Made by a program: the position numbers and the translations under genes
Part shown: piece after piece, positions 44,059 to 54,292 of the stretch
Position numbering within the stretch: the first letter of the stretch is position 1
Layout: every line of letters begins with the position of its first letter
The notes under the pieces: model-generated
The model's database searches: none
Told to the model about the DNA's origin: nothing
Seen by the model: the letters and a program-made list of their open reading frames with translations, nothing else
DNA from: Dickeya poaceiphila
GTDB taxonomy: Bacteria; Pseudomonadota; Gammaproteobacteria; Enterobacterales; Enterobacteriaceae
Direction: 5' to 3'
DNA length: 64,000 nt
NCBI RefSeq assembly: GCF_007858975.2
Contig: NZ_CP042220.2
Coordinates: forward strand, 1,860,001 to 1,924,000

Positions 44059-44706
44059 TTAAAATATTTTCTCTTGAACTACCCAGACGGCGGCTTCGAC
44101 CCGTGAGCGTAACTTCATTTTTTTCAATAGATGTTTGACGTGCACTTTTACCGTGCTTTCGGTAATCGTCAGTTTGCGGGCGATGACCTTGTTAGGCAGC
44201 CCCTGGGCTATCAGTTTCAGAATATCTTTTTCGCGTGGGGTCAACTGCTGGATGTCTCTGGGGTCACTGCTGCGTGTTTCCCGCAGGCTGGCTGCCAGAA
44301 CCGGCGTCAGGGTGTCACTCAGTACCATTTTCCCCGCAGCGGCTTGATGGAGTGCTACCAGCAGGTCTTCCGGCTCCATGTCTTTGAGCAGATAGCCGTC
44401 GGCACCGCTTTTAAACGCACTGATCACATCCTCTTCATGATTGGAAACGGTGAACACGACGATACGCCCGGATAACGAGGTTTCCCGCAGGCGGGTCAGG
44501 GTTTCCAGCCCGTTCATTCCGGGCATGTTCAAATCCAGTAAAATCAGATCCGGGTCGAGCTGTTCTGCCAGGGTCACGCCCCGTTCACCTTCACTGGCCT
44601 CACCGACAACACACAGGTCAGGCGCCATACTCAGCAACTGCTTAACGCCGTTGCGCAGCATCGGATGGTCGTCAATGAGCAGTACGGTAGCGGCGTCGTT
44701 AGTCAT
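44059..44706 (-). CDS. narL: nitrate/nitrite response regulator NarL
   Basis: 215 residues from the ATG at 44706 ([17 protein letters not shown]), with an AGGAGA ribosome site. The receiver domain has the phosphorylated Asp in [10 protein letters not shown] and Lys in GYLLKDMEP. The C-terminal LuxR-type helix-turn-helix is [20 protein letters not shown] with [14 protein letters not shown]. It activates narGHJI and narK under nitrate. It overlaps narX by 8 bp, so they form one operon. The longer frame upstream is not NarL-like. Confidence 0.95.
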   Translation of the reverse strand: MTNDAATVLLIDDHPMLRNGVKQLLSMAPDLCVVGEASEGERGVTLAEQLDPDLILLDLNMPGMNGLETLTRLRETSLSGRIVVFTVSNHEEDVISAFKSGADGYLLKDMEPEDLLVALHQAAAGKMVLSDTLTPVLAASLRETRSSDPRDIQQLTPREKDILKLIAQGLPNKVIARKLTITESTVKVHVKHLLKKMKLRSRVEAAVWVVQEKIF

Positions 44707-46510
44707 GGTTTTCTCCTGATAAAACGTGAGGCTGGCGATAGTCTGCCTGAAAGCGGACACACACTTCTGTGCCGCCGGAAACCAGGCGTTGGGCAGTACA
44801 GTCGCCGTGAAGGCTTCGGGCACGATCACGCATGATGACAAGACCGTAGTGATTAGCGCGATGGTGATCATCACTGATACCGATGCCGTTATCACGCACA
44901 CGCAGCTCAATATACCCCTGCTGCTGGCACAGGGTGATGCTGACTGCGGTGGCTTGCGCATGTTTATAAGTATTGCTCAACGCCTCACGCACGATCTGCA
45001 GCAGATGGATGCCCTGATGAGCGGATACCGCTTGTAGTGGTAGCTGATAATCCAGAGTAATGGGGTAGCCAAGGCGTTGGCTGAATTCGTCCACCGTCGC
45101 CCGCAATGCGGCTAACAGACCGGACTCTGACAGTTTAAGCCGGAACGTGGTCAATAATTCACGCAACTGCCGATAGGCGGTATTGGTTTCATCGCGCATG
45201 GCGTCCAGTTGCTGTTGTATCTCCGGTGTGAGTGCAGTGTGCTGCATTTGCAGGCAACTGATCTGAATCTTCAGACAGGAGAGGGATTGCGCAATGGAGT
45301 CGTGCAGTTCGCGGGCAATGGTGGTGCGCTCCTCCATCAGCATCAGTTGTTGCTGATGGCTGGATTGCCGCTCCAGCGCTAGCGTGCTGGTGAGTTGTTC
45401 CAGCAAGGTATTGAGCAACTGGTGCTGGTCTGGCGTCAGATGCTGGTTATCGGGCAGTCGTGCCAGTACCACGCCATAGTGGCCGAGTTTGTCATGCAGA
45501 TTCCAGCTTACCGACTTGCCTTCGGTTGCCGTATGCGCGGTGGAAAGGTGAGCACAGCGCTTGCAGTCACTGTCGGGGCAGGTGTCGGGGTTTGGAATCA
45601 GCGTCAGGTTCGAAGGTGTGACATGCGCCTGATGGTTATCTTCATAGAGTTGCAATTGAATATGGGTCAGCGGCATCAGTGCGCTGAGTTCATCCAGCAC
45701 CGGCAGCAAGCGGCTACACAGCGGCGCATTGGTATGCAAGCGGCGACTGGAACGATAAAGAAACGCCAGTGTGTCGTTTTTTTGTTGTAAATCAGCAGTT
45801 TTTTCGATTACACGCTGTTCCAGGTCGCGGTACATTGCCGACAATTCATCGGACATATTATTCAGTGCCTGCGCCAGCCTGCTCATTTCATCCTGACCGC
45901 GTGGGGTCACCCGTTGATGAAATTCACCCTGGCCGATGGCCTGCGCCATCGACACCAGCTTACGCCAGGGCGTCAGTAGCCGGTGGCGCAGATAGAAAAA
46001 AGTGAGCAGCAACAACAACAGCATGATGCCGATAAACATGCGTTGCACCAGCGTAACCAAACGCAGGTGTGCTTCGGTTTTCTGGTCGATAGCCAACACC
46101 AGCGCATCCAGGTGGTGGACAAAGTCGGCTACCGCAGCAGCGGCATCAGCCGGGCGCTCAGCCTGACACAAGCGCGGTTTCAGTTGCTCTGCCCAGTAGT
46201 GCTGTAACGTGTTGAGTTGTTCACCTAGCTTTTCGCGTACCACCGCCTGACGCAGGTCGTCATCGTTTTCATCGCGCTCCAGTTCCTGCAAATACCGTTC
46301 GCTGTGGGCGTCGAGCGGCACCATTGATAACAGTCGGTAACTTTGCATACGCAGAGAACCGGCGGTATTAATGGCGTGTGCGTTGCCCTGAATACTTTGC
46401 GACATCCAACTGGAAACCGCCATGCCTGCAATCCCCAGCATTCCCAGCAGCAACATCAGCAGGGCTACCTGATTGACCAGCGAGAGTGGAAGCCGAAAGC
46501 GTCTTAACAT
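44699..46510 (-). CDS. narX: nitrate/nitrite sensor histidine kinase NarX
   Basis: 603 residues from the ATG at 46510 ([20 protein letters not shown]); E. coli NarX has 598. TM1 is followed by the periplasmic P-box ([14 protein letters not shown]) that binds nitrate, then TM2 and HAMP. The central Cys-containing module follows ([12 protein letters not shown]). The HisKA_3 phosphoacceptor is in [18 protein letters not shown], and the ATPase domain contains RDNGIGI. The frame is open 76 codons further upstream through a tandem repeat region; those residues are not NarX-like. Confidence 0.95.
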   Translation of the reverse strand: MLRRFRLPLSLVNQVALLMLLLGMLGIAGMAVSSWMSQSIQGNAHAINTAGSLRMQSYRLLSMVPLDAHSERYLQELERDENDDDLRQAVVREKLGEQLNTLQHYWAEQLKPRLCQAERPADAAAAVADFVHHLDALVLAIDQKTEAHLRLVTLVQRMFIGIMLLLLLLTFFYLRHRLLTPWRKLVSMAQAIGQGEFHQRVTPRGQDEMSRLAQALNNMSDELSAMYRDLEQRVIEKTADLQQKNDTLAFLYRSSRRLHTNAPLCSRLLPVLDELSALMPLTHIQLQLYEDNHQAHVTPSNLTLIPNPDTCPDSDCKRCAHLSTAHTATEGKSVSWNLHDKLGHYGVVLARLPDNQHLTPDQHQLLNTLLEQLTSTLALERQSSHQQQLMLMEERTTIARELHDSIAQSLSCLKIQISCLQMQHTALTPEIQQQLDAMRDETNTAYRQLRELLTTFRLKLSESGLLAALRATVDEFSQRLGYPITLDYQLPLQAVSAHQGIHLLQIVREALSNTYKHAQATAVSITLCQQQGYIELRVRDNGIGISDDHHRANHYGLVIMRDRARSLHGDCTAQRLVSGGTEVCVRFQADYRQPHVLSGENHD

Positions 46511-46560
46511 GAGGAAACCGCCTGTGACGAACGAGGAAACGTGCTTGTGTGCTAAAGACT

Positions 46561-46612
46561 TTTGTGTACCCAAAAATGTTGTGTACCAAAGAATGTTGTG
46601 TACCAAAGAATA
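46561..46612. repeat. three 17-bp tandem repeats upstream of narX
   Basis: Copies of GTTGTGTACCAAAGAAT follow with an exact 17-bp period; the TGTACC core is at 46565, 46582 and 46599. The outermost copy is slightly diverged. They lie 50-100 bp before the narX start, within its leader or promoter. Confidence 0.8.
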
Positions 46613-46718
46613 TAGTGCGGATATGCATGGCGCATTGATGAGCGCCAAAAACCGTGCACGGCTGCTTGCCAAATGAGAAACGGATTCATGCAACACAAGG
46701 TTATTTTTTCTTATTTTC

Positions 46719-46752
46719 AGGGGTAACCCTATACCCATAAAGAGTTACCCCT
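46719..46752. promoter_or_regulatory. cluster of NarL heptamers upstream of narK
   Basis: Three heptamers fit the NarL consensus TACYYMT: AGGGGTA (reverse TACCCCT) at 46719-46725, TACCCAT at 46732-46738 and TACCCCT at 46746-46752. A further TACCTAT is at 46842-46848. Measured from the start point implied by the FNR box, the cluster is near -190 to -225, the region where E. coli narK carries its NarL sites. Confidence 0.78.
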
Positions 46753-46894
46753 CATTTTCCATTGGTGGGAGTAATAATTGCATCGCCAGAATAAATGAAC
46801 ATAACTGTATGAAACTGCAATATTAACTTGTGATTATCACTTACCTATTTAGTGGCGGATGTCATGGAGGGGTGTTTTTTTACCCAACAACCTG

Positions 46895-46908
46895 TTGATG
46901 TATATCAA
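46895..46908 (+). promoter_or_regulatory. FNR box of narK
   Basis: TTGATGTATATCAA is a perfect FNR consensus (TTGAT-N4-ATCAA). At the usual -41.5 spacing, transcription would begin near 46943, leaving a short leader before narK. Confidence 0.9.
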
Positions 46909-46976
46909 CTTTGTATCGGTCATACCTTCTAATGTGACGCGTAGTGATAAAGGTATTTTACTGACCGAGGCTTGTT

Positions 46977-48368
46977 ATGACGCAGTCAACCATTACGCCA
47001 GGCGCTTCACGGCAGACTGTTATCCGGGAATGGCGCCCGGAAGATGTTCAGTTCTGGCAAAAACAGGGGCGTGGTATCGCGCAACGTAACCTGTGGATTT
47101 CCATTCCTTGTCTGTTGTTGGCTTTCTGTGTCTGGATGTTGTTCAGCACCGTGGCCGTCAATTTGAACAAAGTCGGTTTCCATTTCAGTACCGATGAACT
47201 GTTTATGCTGACGGCATTACCATCGGTATCCGGGGCATTATTGCGGGTACCGTATTCATTTATTATTCCGCTGGCAGGCGGACGCCGCTGGACCACCTTC
47301 AGTACGCTGATTCTGGTGATTCCGTGTGTGTGGCTTGGGTTTGCCGTGCAGGATCCACAGACACCGTACAACGTATTTATCATTATTTCGCTGCTGTGTG
47401 GATTCGCTGGCGCTAACTTTGCCTCCAGCATGGCTAATATCAGCTTCTTTTTCCCGAAAGCACAGCAGGGTGGTGCGCTGGGGTTAAATGGCGGGTTTGG
47501 CAATCTGGGCGTTAGCGTGATGCAGTTACTGGTGCCGGTGGTGATTTTTCTGCCGGTGTTGAGTTTCACGGGTAACGGTATCGTTCAGCCCGATGGCAGC
47601 CAGGTCTGGCTGCAAAATGCCCCCTGGGTGTGGGTGCCGCTGTTGCTTATCGCCTCGGCGGCGGCCTGGTTCGGTATGAACGATCTTTCTACCGCCAGGG
47701 CGTCGCTGAGCCAGCAGTTGCCGGTGCTTAAGCGTGCACATCTGTGGATCTTAAGCGTGTTGTATCTGTCGGCGTTCGGCTCGTTTATCGGTTTCTCCGC
47801 CGGTTTTGCCATGCTGTCGAAAACCCAGTTTCCGGACGTGATTATCCTGCATTACGCTTTTTGCGGTCCGCTGTTGGGTGCGCTGGCGCGTCCGGTAGGC
47901 GGTATGTTGTCAGACCGTTTCGGCGGTGTGCGGGTGACGCTTGTCAATTTCGTGCTGATGGCGATCCTGTCGTTGCTGTTGTTCACAGCGCTGCCGGGTG
48001 AAAACCAGCCCGGTTCCTTCCTGCTGTTCTTCGGCATCTTCATGCTACTGTTTTTAACGGCTGGGTTGGGGAGTGGGTCAACCTTCCAGATGATCGCGGT
48101 GATTTTCCGTGGCCTGACAATCGAAAGGGTGAACGCCGCAGGCGGCAGTGAAGAGGAAGCCCAGCGCAGCGCCGTGACCGATACCGCTGCCGCGCTGGGA
48201 TTTATTTCCGCCATCGGCGCTATCGGCGGCTTTTTCATCCCTAAAGCGTTCGGCACATCGCTGGAGCTGACCGGCTCGCCCGCCGGCGCGATGAAGATCT
48301 TTGTGGTGTTCTACGTTGCTTGTGTACTGATTACCTGGCTGTGTTACGGACGTAAAGCCTGTTCTTGA
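46977..48368 (+). CDS. narK: nitrate/nitrite transporter NarK/NarU family
   Basis: 463 residues, the same as E. coli NarK, with 12 membrane helices. The nitrate signature motifs are GFAGANFASSMANISFFFP and GLNGGFGNLGVSVMQL, and GLGSGSTFQMIA is the second. A conserved Arg in each half (LLRVPYSF and ARPVGGMLSDRFGG) faces the substrate path. The protein imports nitrate and exports nitrite during anaerobic respiration. A GAGG ribosome site is present. It lies between narXL and narGHJI as in E. coli. Confidence 0.95.
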   Translation: MTQSTITPGASRQTVIREWRPEDVQFWQKQGRGIAQRNLWISIPCLLLAFCVWMLFSTVAVNLNKVGFHFSTDELFMLTALPSVSGALLRVPYSFIIPLAGGRRWTTFSTLILVIPCVWLGFAVQDPQTPYNVFIIISLLCGFAGANFASSMANISFFFPKAQQGGALGLNGGFGNLGVSVMQLLVPVVIFLPVLSFTGNGIVQPDGSQVWLQNAPWVWVPLLLIASAAAWFGMNDLSTARASLSQQLPVLKRAHLWILSVLYLSAFGSFIGFSAGFAMLSKTQFPDVIILHYAFCGPLLGALARPVGGMLSDRFGGVRVTLVNFVLMAILSLLLFTALPGENQPGSFLLFFGIFMLLFLTAGLGSGSTFQMIAVIFRGLTIERVNAAGGSEEEAQRSAVTDTAAALGFISAIGAIGGFFIPKAFGTSLELTGSPAGAMKIFVVFYVACVLITWLCYGRKACS

Positions 48369-48424
48369 TCTGTGAAGTATCTTATGGCGTATTGCGTGGC
48401 GGCGAAACCTGATGCAATACGCGT

Positions 48425-48640
48425 TCATGCCGTCAGTGTGGAGCTGTCTGCACTGGCGGCGTTTGCCAATACGTCTCCCGCCTGATGACCACGTAAATTG
48501 TTACGCTTCCCCGATTTCCCCGATGTCGTAGAACCTGACATTCCATATTTGATAATCATCTCAGAAATCACAGCGATGGGTGCGTCACACCCAGTGTGGC
48601 GGCATACAGGATTTATCTGTTTATAGCGGTTGAGAGACAT
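48425..48640 (-). CDS. doubtful small ORF between narK and narG
   Basis: 71 residues (MSLNRYKQINPVCRHTGC... ending DSSTLTA) with only a weak AAAGAG ribosome site. It has a Gly/Ser/Lys-rich middle and no recognised domain. It fills part of the 594-bp narK-narG gap and may be a chance frame. Confidence 0.22.
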   Translation of the reverse strand: MSLNRYKQINPVCRHTGCDAPIAVISEMIIKYGMSGSTTSGKSGKRNNLRGHQAGDVLANAASADSSTLTA

Positions 48641-48693
48641 TCTCTTTAGTTAACAGGGAAAAAAGCCGGTTTACGTTGTCTGAAGCGGTCTAC

Positions 48694-48859
48694 TACCTCC
48701 AAATAGTCACCAGAGGTAAACATGGTTTTACCTGATCACGTGAAATCTTAATATTTCCTTTTTTATCAGTAAATTAAAGGTAATTTTATTTCTAGTACTT
48801 TGGTGGTATTTCTGCATTTTACCCCACCCGCTCACTCTGACGGGCTTGATCGCTGTCAA
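48694..48859 (+). promoter_or_regulatory. narG promoter region: NarL-like, IHF and FNR sites
   Basis: An FNR box TTGAT-CGCT-GTCAA lies at 48846-48859 (one base off consensus), putting the start point near 48894. A perfect IHF consensus (TATCAG-TAAA-TTA) at 48764-48776 is centred about -124. A near-NarL heptamer TACCTCC at 48694-48700 is about -195, with AGAGGTA at 48712-48718 in the opposite direction. This reproduces the E. coli narG layout of FNR -41.5, IHF near -125 and NarL near -195, in which IHF bends the DNA. Confidence 0.82.
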
Positions 48860-48962
48860 TTCTGGCACTTATCCGGCTGCGTACCCTAGGTTCCAGTGAG
48901 CAATACCCACGTGTACTTCTATAACGACAGGAACCGTCAGGTTCCGCAGCAGGAGAGTCCGG

Positions 48963-51900
48963 ATGAGCAAATTTCTTGACCGGTTACGCTATTTCAAACA
49001 GGTGGCCGAGCCGTTTTCCGGCGATCACGGTCAGACGATGAATACCAACCGTGACTGGGAGGATGGCTACCGCAGCCGCTGGCAACATGACAAAGTGGTG
49101 CGTTCGACGCATGGCGTCAACTGTACCGGGTCGTGCAGCTGGAAGATTTACGTCAAAAACGGGCTGGTCACCTGGGAGACGCAACAAACCGATTACCCCC
49201 GCACCCGGCCTGATCTGCCGAACCATGAACCGCGCGGCTGCCCGCGCGGTGCCAGTTATTCCTGGTATCTCTACAGCGCCAACCGCCTGAAATACCCGAT
49301 GATGCGCAAGCGCTTAATGAAACTGTGGCGTGAAGCGCGTCGGCACCATACCGACCCGGTGGATGCCTGGGCGTCGATTGTCGGCGATGCCAATAAAACG
49401 AAAGAATACAAGCAGGTTCGCGGACGCGGTGGTTTTGTCCGTGCCGACTGGCAGGAAGTGAATGAGCTGATCGCGGCGGCCAACGTCTACACCGCGAAAA
49501 CCTTTGGCCCGGATCGCGTCATTGGCTTTTCGCCGATTCCGGCGATGTCGATGGTGTCTTACGCCGCAGGTGCCCGTTACCTGTCGCTGATGGGCGGGGT
49601 GTGCCTGAGTTTCTACGACTGGTACTGTGACCTGCCGCCAGCCTCGCCGCAGACCTGGGGTGAACAAACCGATGTGCCGGAGTCAGCCGACTGGTATAAC
49701 TCATCATACATTATTGCCTGGGGTTCCAACGTACCGCAGACCCGTACCCCCGATGCGCACTTTTTTGCTGAAGTCCGTTACAAAGGCACTAAAACGGTCG
49801 CCATTACCCCGGATTATGCCGAAATCGCCAAACTGTGTGATCAGTGGCTGAACCCGAAACAAGGTACCGACAGCGCGCTGGCGCTGGCAATGGGCCACGT
49901 GATCCTCAACGAGTTCCATCTCAAGCAACCGCGTCAATACTTCACCGACTACGTGCGCCGTTATACCGACATGCCGATGTTGGTACTGCTGGAACCGCGT
50001 GCTGATGGCAGCTACGCCGCCGGGCGTTTATTGCGTGCCGCCGACCTGGTGGGGAATCTGGGCCAGCAAAACAACCCGGAATGGAAAACCATCGCGATTG
50101 ATGAAACCACGGGCGAGCTGGTGGCACCGCAGGGTTCTATCGGCTATCGCTGGGGTGAACAAGGCAAATGGAATCTGGAGCAGCGCGAAGGGGGAACCCA
50201 GCGTGACGTCAACCTGCAACTGAGCCTGCTGGGTCACCATGACGAGGTAGTTTCCGCTGGTTTCCCGTATTTTGGCGGCGCATCCACAGAACACGTCGCC
50301 AGCGTCGCGCTGGATGAGGTGCTGTTGCATCAGTTACCGGTGAAACGCCTGACGCTGGCTGATGGTCAGGAAGGGCTGGTGACCAGCGTCTTTGATCTGA
50401 CGCTGGCTAACTACGGTGTGGATCGTGGCTTGAATGACGCACAGTGCGCCAGTGATTACGATCAGGTCAAAGCCTATACCCCGGCGTGGGCCGAGCAGAT
50501 TACCGGCGTATCACGGCAGAACATCATCCGCATTGCGCGTGAATTTGCCGATAACGCCGACAAAACCCACGGGCGGTCGATGATCATCGTCGGTGCCGGT
50601 ATGAACCACTGGTATCACCTCGACATGAACTACCGCGGGATCATCAATATGTTGATCTTCTGCGGTTGTGTCGGGCAGAGCGGTGGCGGCTGGGCGCACT
50701 ATGTCGGCCAGGAGAAACTGCGTCCGCAAACCGGCTGGTTACCGCTGGCGTTCGGTCTGGACTGGCAGCGTCCGCCACGTCACATGAACAGCACCTCGTT
50801 CTTCTATAACCACTCCAGCCAGTGGCGTTATGAAACTGTCGCGCCGCAGGAATTGTTGTCGCCGTTGGCCGACAGTTCGCGCTTTAGCGGCAGCCTGATT
50901 GACTTTAACGTGCGTGCCGAGCGAATGGGATGGTTGCCGTCCGCGCCGCAACTGGGTGCTAACCCGCTGCGTATCGCCGAACAGGCTGCTGCCGCCGGTA
51001 TGTCACCGCAGGATTACACCGTAGCGGAATTGAAAGCCGGTCGTCTGCGTTTTGCTGCTGAGCAGCCGGACAGCCCGCAAAACTTCCCGCGTAACCTGTT
51101 TATCTGGCGTTCCAATTTGCTGGGTTCCTCCGGTAAAGGCCATGAGTACATGCTCAAGTACCTGCTGGGCACCGAGCACGGTATTCAAGGGCAGGATTTG
51201 GGCGAGCAGGGTGCGGTCACGCCGGAAGAAGTGGAATGGTGCGCACAAGGCGGTGAAGGCAAGCTGGATCTGGTGGTGACGCTGGACTTTCGTATGTCCA
51301 GTACCTGCCTCTATTCCGACATCGTGTTGCCGACCGCCACCTGGTATGAAAAAGACGACATGAACACCTCGGATATGCATCCGTTCATTCATCCGTTGTC
51401 GGCGGCGGTTGACCCGGCCTGGGAGTCGAAAACCGACTGGGAAATCTATAAAGGGCTGGCGAAAACCTTCTCTCGCGTGTGTCAGGGCCACCTTGGGGTC
51501 GAAACCGATGTGGTCACGCTGCCGATCCAGCACGACTCAGCCGCCGAACTGGCGCAGCCGTTGGGCGTGAAAGACTGGAAAAAAGGCGAATGTGACCTGA
51601 TTCCGGGTAAAACCGCACCGCACATTATGACCGTGGAACGCGATTACCCGAACCTGTATGCCCGCTTTACCTCACTCGGCCCGCTGCTGGATAAACTTGG
51701 TAACGGCGGCAAAGGTATTAGCTGGAATACTCAACATGAAGTGGACTTCCTCAAGCGCCTGAACCGGGTGCAGGAAGAGGGCGCGGCGGCGGGTCGTCCG
51801 AGAATCGACAGTGCCATTGATGCGGCTGAAGTGATTCTGTCACTGGCACCAGAAACCAACGGTCAGGTGGCGGTGAAAGCCTGGGATGCGTTGGGCAAGG

Positions 51901-52733
51901 TGACCGGGCGTGATCACACCCATCTGGCGCACCCGAAAGAGGATGAGAAAATTCGCTTCCGGGATATTCAGGCGCAGCCACGCAAGATCATCTCCAGCCC
52001 AACCTGGTCTGGCCTTGAAGACGAGCATGTGTCTTACAACGCCTGTTACACCAACGTACATGAGCTGATTCCGTGGCGCACCATTTCTGGTCGCCAGCAG
52101 CTGTATCAGGATCATGAATGGATGCGTGCCTTCGGCGAAAGCCTGTTGGTTTACCGTCCGCCGGTGGATACCCGTGCTGCGCAGCCGTTGCTGAACAAAA
52201 AACCTAACGGTAACCCGGAGAAAGCGCTCAACTTCCTGACGCCGCATCAGAAGTGGGGTATCCACTCCACCTACAGCGAAAACCTGCTGATGCTAACGTT
52301 GGGGCGCGGCGGCCCGATTATCTGGCTGAGCGAGGATGATGCCCGTGAACTGAGCATCGCCGATAACGACTGGATAGAAGTATTTAACGCCAACGGCGCA
52401 CTAACCGCCCGCGCGGTGGTAAGCCAGCGTGTTCCGGCAGGGATGACCATGATGTACCACGCGCAGGAACGACTGGTGAACCTGCCGGGTTCAGAAATCA
52501 CCGGCCAACGTGGTGGCATTCATAACTCGGTGACGCGCGTTTGCCCGAAACCGACCCATATGATTGGCGGTTATGCCCAATTGGCGTACGGCTTTAACTA
52601 CTACGGCACCGTCGGTTCCAACCGCGATGAGTTCGTGGTGGTGCGTAAGATGAACCGTATCGACTGGCTGGATGAGGACAGCCATGACGACCTGTCTTCC
52701 CATGTGCAACCTCATCTGCAGGAGAAAGCCTGA
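48963..52733 (+). CDS. narG: respiratory nitrate reductase alpha subunit
   Basis: 1256 residues (E. coli 1247). The N-terminal His-Cys3 [4Fe-4S] FS0 site is HGVNCTGSCSWK. The molybdenum ligand Asp is in SFYDWYCDLPPASPQTWGEQ. The bis-MGD binding domains span the rest (MIIVGAGMNHWYHLDMNYRG, LDFRMSSTCLYSDIVLPTAT). It reduces nitrate to nitrite at the cytoplasmic face. A GGAGAGTCC ribosome site precedes the ATG. It is the first gene of narGHJI, and its stop overlaps the start of narH. Confidence 0.97.
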   Translation: MSKFLDRLRYFKQVAEPFSGDHGQTMNTNRDWEDGYRSRWQHDKVVRSTHGVNCTGSCSWKIYVKNGLVTWETQQTDYPRTRPDLPNHEPRGCPRGASYSWYLYSANRLKYPMMRKRLMKLWREARRHHTDPVDAWASIVGDANKTKEYKQVRGRGGFVRADWQEVNELIAAANVYTAKTFGPDRVIGFSPIPAMSMVSYAAGARYLSLMGGVCLSFYDWYCDLPPASPQTWGEQTDVPESADWYNSSYIIAWGSNVPQTRTPDAHFFAEVRYKGTKTVAITPDYAEIAKLCDQWLNPKQGTDSALALAMGHVILNEFHLKQPRQYFTDYVRRYTDMPMLVLLEPRADGSYAAGRLLRAADLVGNLGQQNNPEWKTIAIDETTGELVAPQGSIGYRWGEQGKWNLEQREGGTQRDVNLQLSLLGHHDEVVSAGFPYFGGASTEHVASVALDEVLLHQLPVKRLTLADGQEGLVTSVFDLTLANYGVDRGLNDAQCASDYDQVKAYTPAWAEQITGVSRQNIIRIAREFADNADKTHGRSMIIVGAGMNHWYHLDMNYRGIINMLIFCGCVGQSGGGWAHYVGQEKLRPQTGWLPLAFGLDWQRPPRHMNSTSFFYNHSSQWRYETVAPQELLSPLADSSRFSGSLIDFNVRAERMGWLPSAPQLGANPLRIAEQAAAAGMSPQDYTVAELKAGRLRFAAEQPDSPQNFPRNLFIWRSNLLGSSGKGHEYMLKYLLGTEHGIQGQDLGEQGAVTPEEVEWCAQGGEGKLDLVVTLDFRMSSTCLYSDIVLPTATWYEKDDMNTSDMHPFIHPLSAAVDPAWESKTDWEIYKGLAKTFSRVCQGHLGVETDVVTLPIQHDSAAELAQPLGVKDWKKGECDLIPGKTAPHIMTVERDYPNLYARFTSLGPLLDKLGNGGKGISWNTQHEVDFLKRLNRVQEEGAAAGRPRIDSAIDAAEVILSLAPETNGQVAVKAWDALGKVTGRDHTHLAHPKEDEKIRFRDIQAQPRKIISSPTWSGLEDEHVSYNACYTNVHELIPWRTISGRQQLYQDHEWMRAFGESLLVYRPPVDTRAAQPLLNKKPNGNPEKALNFLTPHQKWGIHSTYSENLLMLTLGRGGPIIWLSEDDARELSIADNDWIEVFNANGALTARAVVSQRVPAGMTMMYHAQERLVNLPGSEITGQRGGIHNSVTRVCPKPTHMIGGYAQLAYGFNYYGTVGSNRDEFVVVRKMNRIDWLDEDSHDDLSSHVQPHLQEKA

Positions 52734-54292
52734 TGAAAATTCGTTCACAAGTCGGCATGGTGCTGAATCTGGATAAATGCATTGGCTGCCACACCTGTTC
52801 GGTGACCTGTAAAAACGTCTGGACCAGCCGTGAAGGGGTGGAATACGCCTGGTTCAACAACGTGGAAACTAAACCCGGCACCGGTTATCCCCATGCCTGG
52901 GAAGATCAGGAAAAATGGAAGGGCGGCTGGATTCGTAAAATCAACGGGCGGCTGGAACCACGCATGGGCAACCGTGTTGGGGTGTTGTCGAAGATTTTCG
53001 CCAACCCGGATGTTCCGGCGCTGGATGATTATTACGAACCGTTCGACTACGACTATGGGCACCTGCAACGTGCCGGCGAAAGCCGGCATCAGCCGGTGGC
53101 GCGTCCACGCTCATTGGTAACCGGTCAGCGCATGGAGAAGATCGAAAACGGCCCGAACTGGGAAGACGATCTGGGCGGCGAGTTCAGCAAACGCTCGCAG
53201 GACAAAAACTTCGACGACATGCAGAAAGCCATGTACGGGCAGTTCGAAAATACCTTCATGATGTATCTGCCACGGTTGTGCGAACACTGCCTCAACCCAG
53301 CGTGCGTCGCCACCTGCCCAAGCGGGGCGATTTACAAGCGCTCGGAAGACGGCATTGTGCTGATCGATCAGGATAAATGCCGTGGCTGGCGCATGTGCCT
53401 GACCGGCTGCCCGTACAAGAAAATCTATTTCAACTGGAAGAGCGGCAAATCAGAAAAATGTATTTTCTGCTATCCGCGCATCGAATCCGGTATGCCGACG
53501 CTGTGCTCGGAAACCTGCGTGGGCCGTATCCGTTATCTGGGGGTACTGCTTTACGATGCTGACCGTATTGAGCAGGCGGCCTCGGTAGAGAGAGAAACCG
53601 ATCTGTACGGTCGCCAGTTGGATATCTTCCTCGACCCGAACGACCCTGAGGTGATTGCTCAGGCACAGCGTGACGGCATTCCACTTGGTGTGATTGAAGC
53701 GGCGCAGCAGTCGCCGGTGTACAAGCTGGCAGTGGAATGGCAACTGGCGCTGCCGCTGCACCCGGAATACCGTACGCTGCCGATGGTCTGGTACGTGCCG
53801 CCGTTGTCACCGATTCAGGCGGCGGCAGATGCGGGTAACCTGGCGCATAGCGGTGTTCTGCCGGACGTCGAAAGCCTGCGTATCCCGGTACAGTATCTGG
53901 CTAACCTGCTGACGGCAGGCGATACCCGTCCGGTGCTGCGCGCCCTGCGACGTATGCTGGCGATGCGTCACTTCAAGCGTGCGCAAACCGTCGAACAGGT
54001 CACCGATACCAGCGCACTGGAACAGGTGGGGCTGACGCCATCGCAGGCCGAAGAGATGTACCGCTATCTGGCGATCGCCAACTATGAGGATCGCTTTGTG
54101 GTGCCGTCCAGTCACCGTGAGCTGGCGCGTGAAGCCTTCCCGGAAGCGCATGGCTGTGGTTTTAGTTTCGGCGACGGCTGCCACGGTAGCGATTCATCAT
54201 TCAACCTGTTTAACAGCCGCCGCATTGACGCCATCGACATCACCAGCAAAACCCAGAACATGAGCCGGCGGATGCAGGAGAACAAGTCATGA
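52733..54292 (+). CDS. narH: respiratory nitrate reductase beta subunit
   Basis: 519 residues (E. coli 512). The iron-sulfur cysteine clusters are CIGCHTCSVTCKN, CEHCLNPACVATCPSGA, CRGWRMCLTGCPYKK and CIFCYPRIESG. The Trp in CRGW marks the [3Fe-4S] centre, as in known NarH. It passes electrons from NarI to NarG. It overlaps narG (TGATG) and narJ (ATGA). Confidence 0.97.
   Translation: MKIRSQVGMVLNLDKCIGCHTCSVTCKNVWTSREGVEYAWFNNVETKPGTGYPHAWEDQEKWKGGWIRKINGRLEPRMGNRVGVLSKIFANPDVPALDDYYEPFDYDYGHLQRAGESRHQPVARPRSLVTGQRMEKIENGPNWEDDLGGEFSKRSQDKNFDDMQKAMYGQFENTFMMYLPRLCEHCLNPACVATCPSGAIYKRSEDGIVLIDQDKCRGWRMCLTGCPYKKIYFNWKSGKSEKCIFCYPRIESGMPTLCSETCVGRIRYLGVLLYDADRIEQAASVERETDLYGRQLDIFLDPNDPEVIAQAQRDGIPLGVIEAAQQSPVYKLAVEWQLALPLHPEYRTLPMVWYVPPLSPIQAAADAGNLAHSGVLPDVESLRIPVQYLANLLTAGDTRPVLRALRRMLAMRHFKRAQTVEQVTDTSALEQVGLTPSQAEEMYRYLAIANYEDRFVVPSSHRELAREAFPEAHGCGFSFGDGCHGSDSSFNLFNSRRIDAIDITSKTQNMSRRMQENKS

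Noticed and set aside
46511..46738. N-terminal extension of NarX by 76 residues
   Set aside because: It is translated from the 17-bp repeats and the narK control sites. Similarity to NarX begins exactly at the ATG at 46510.
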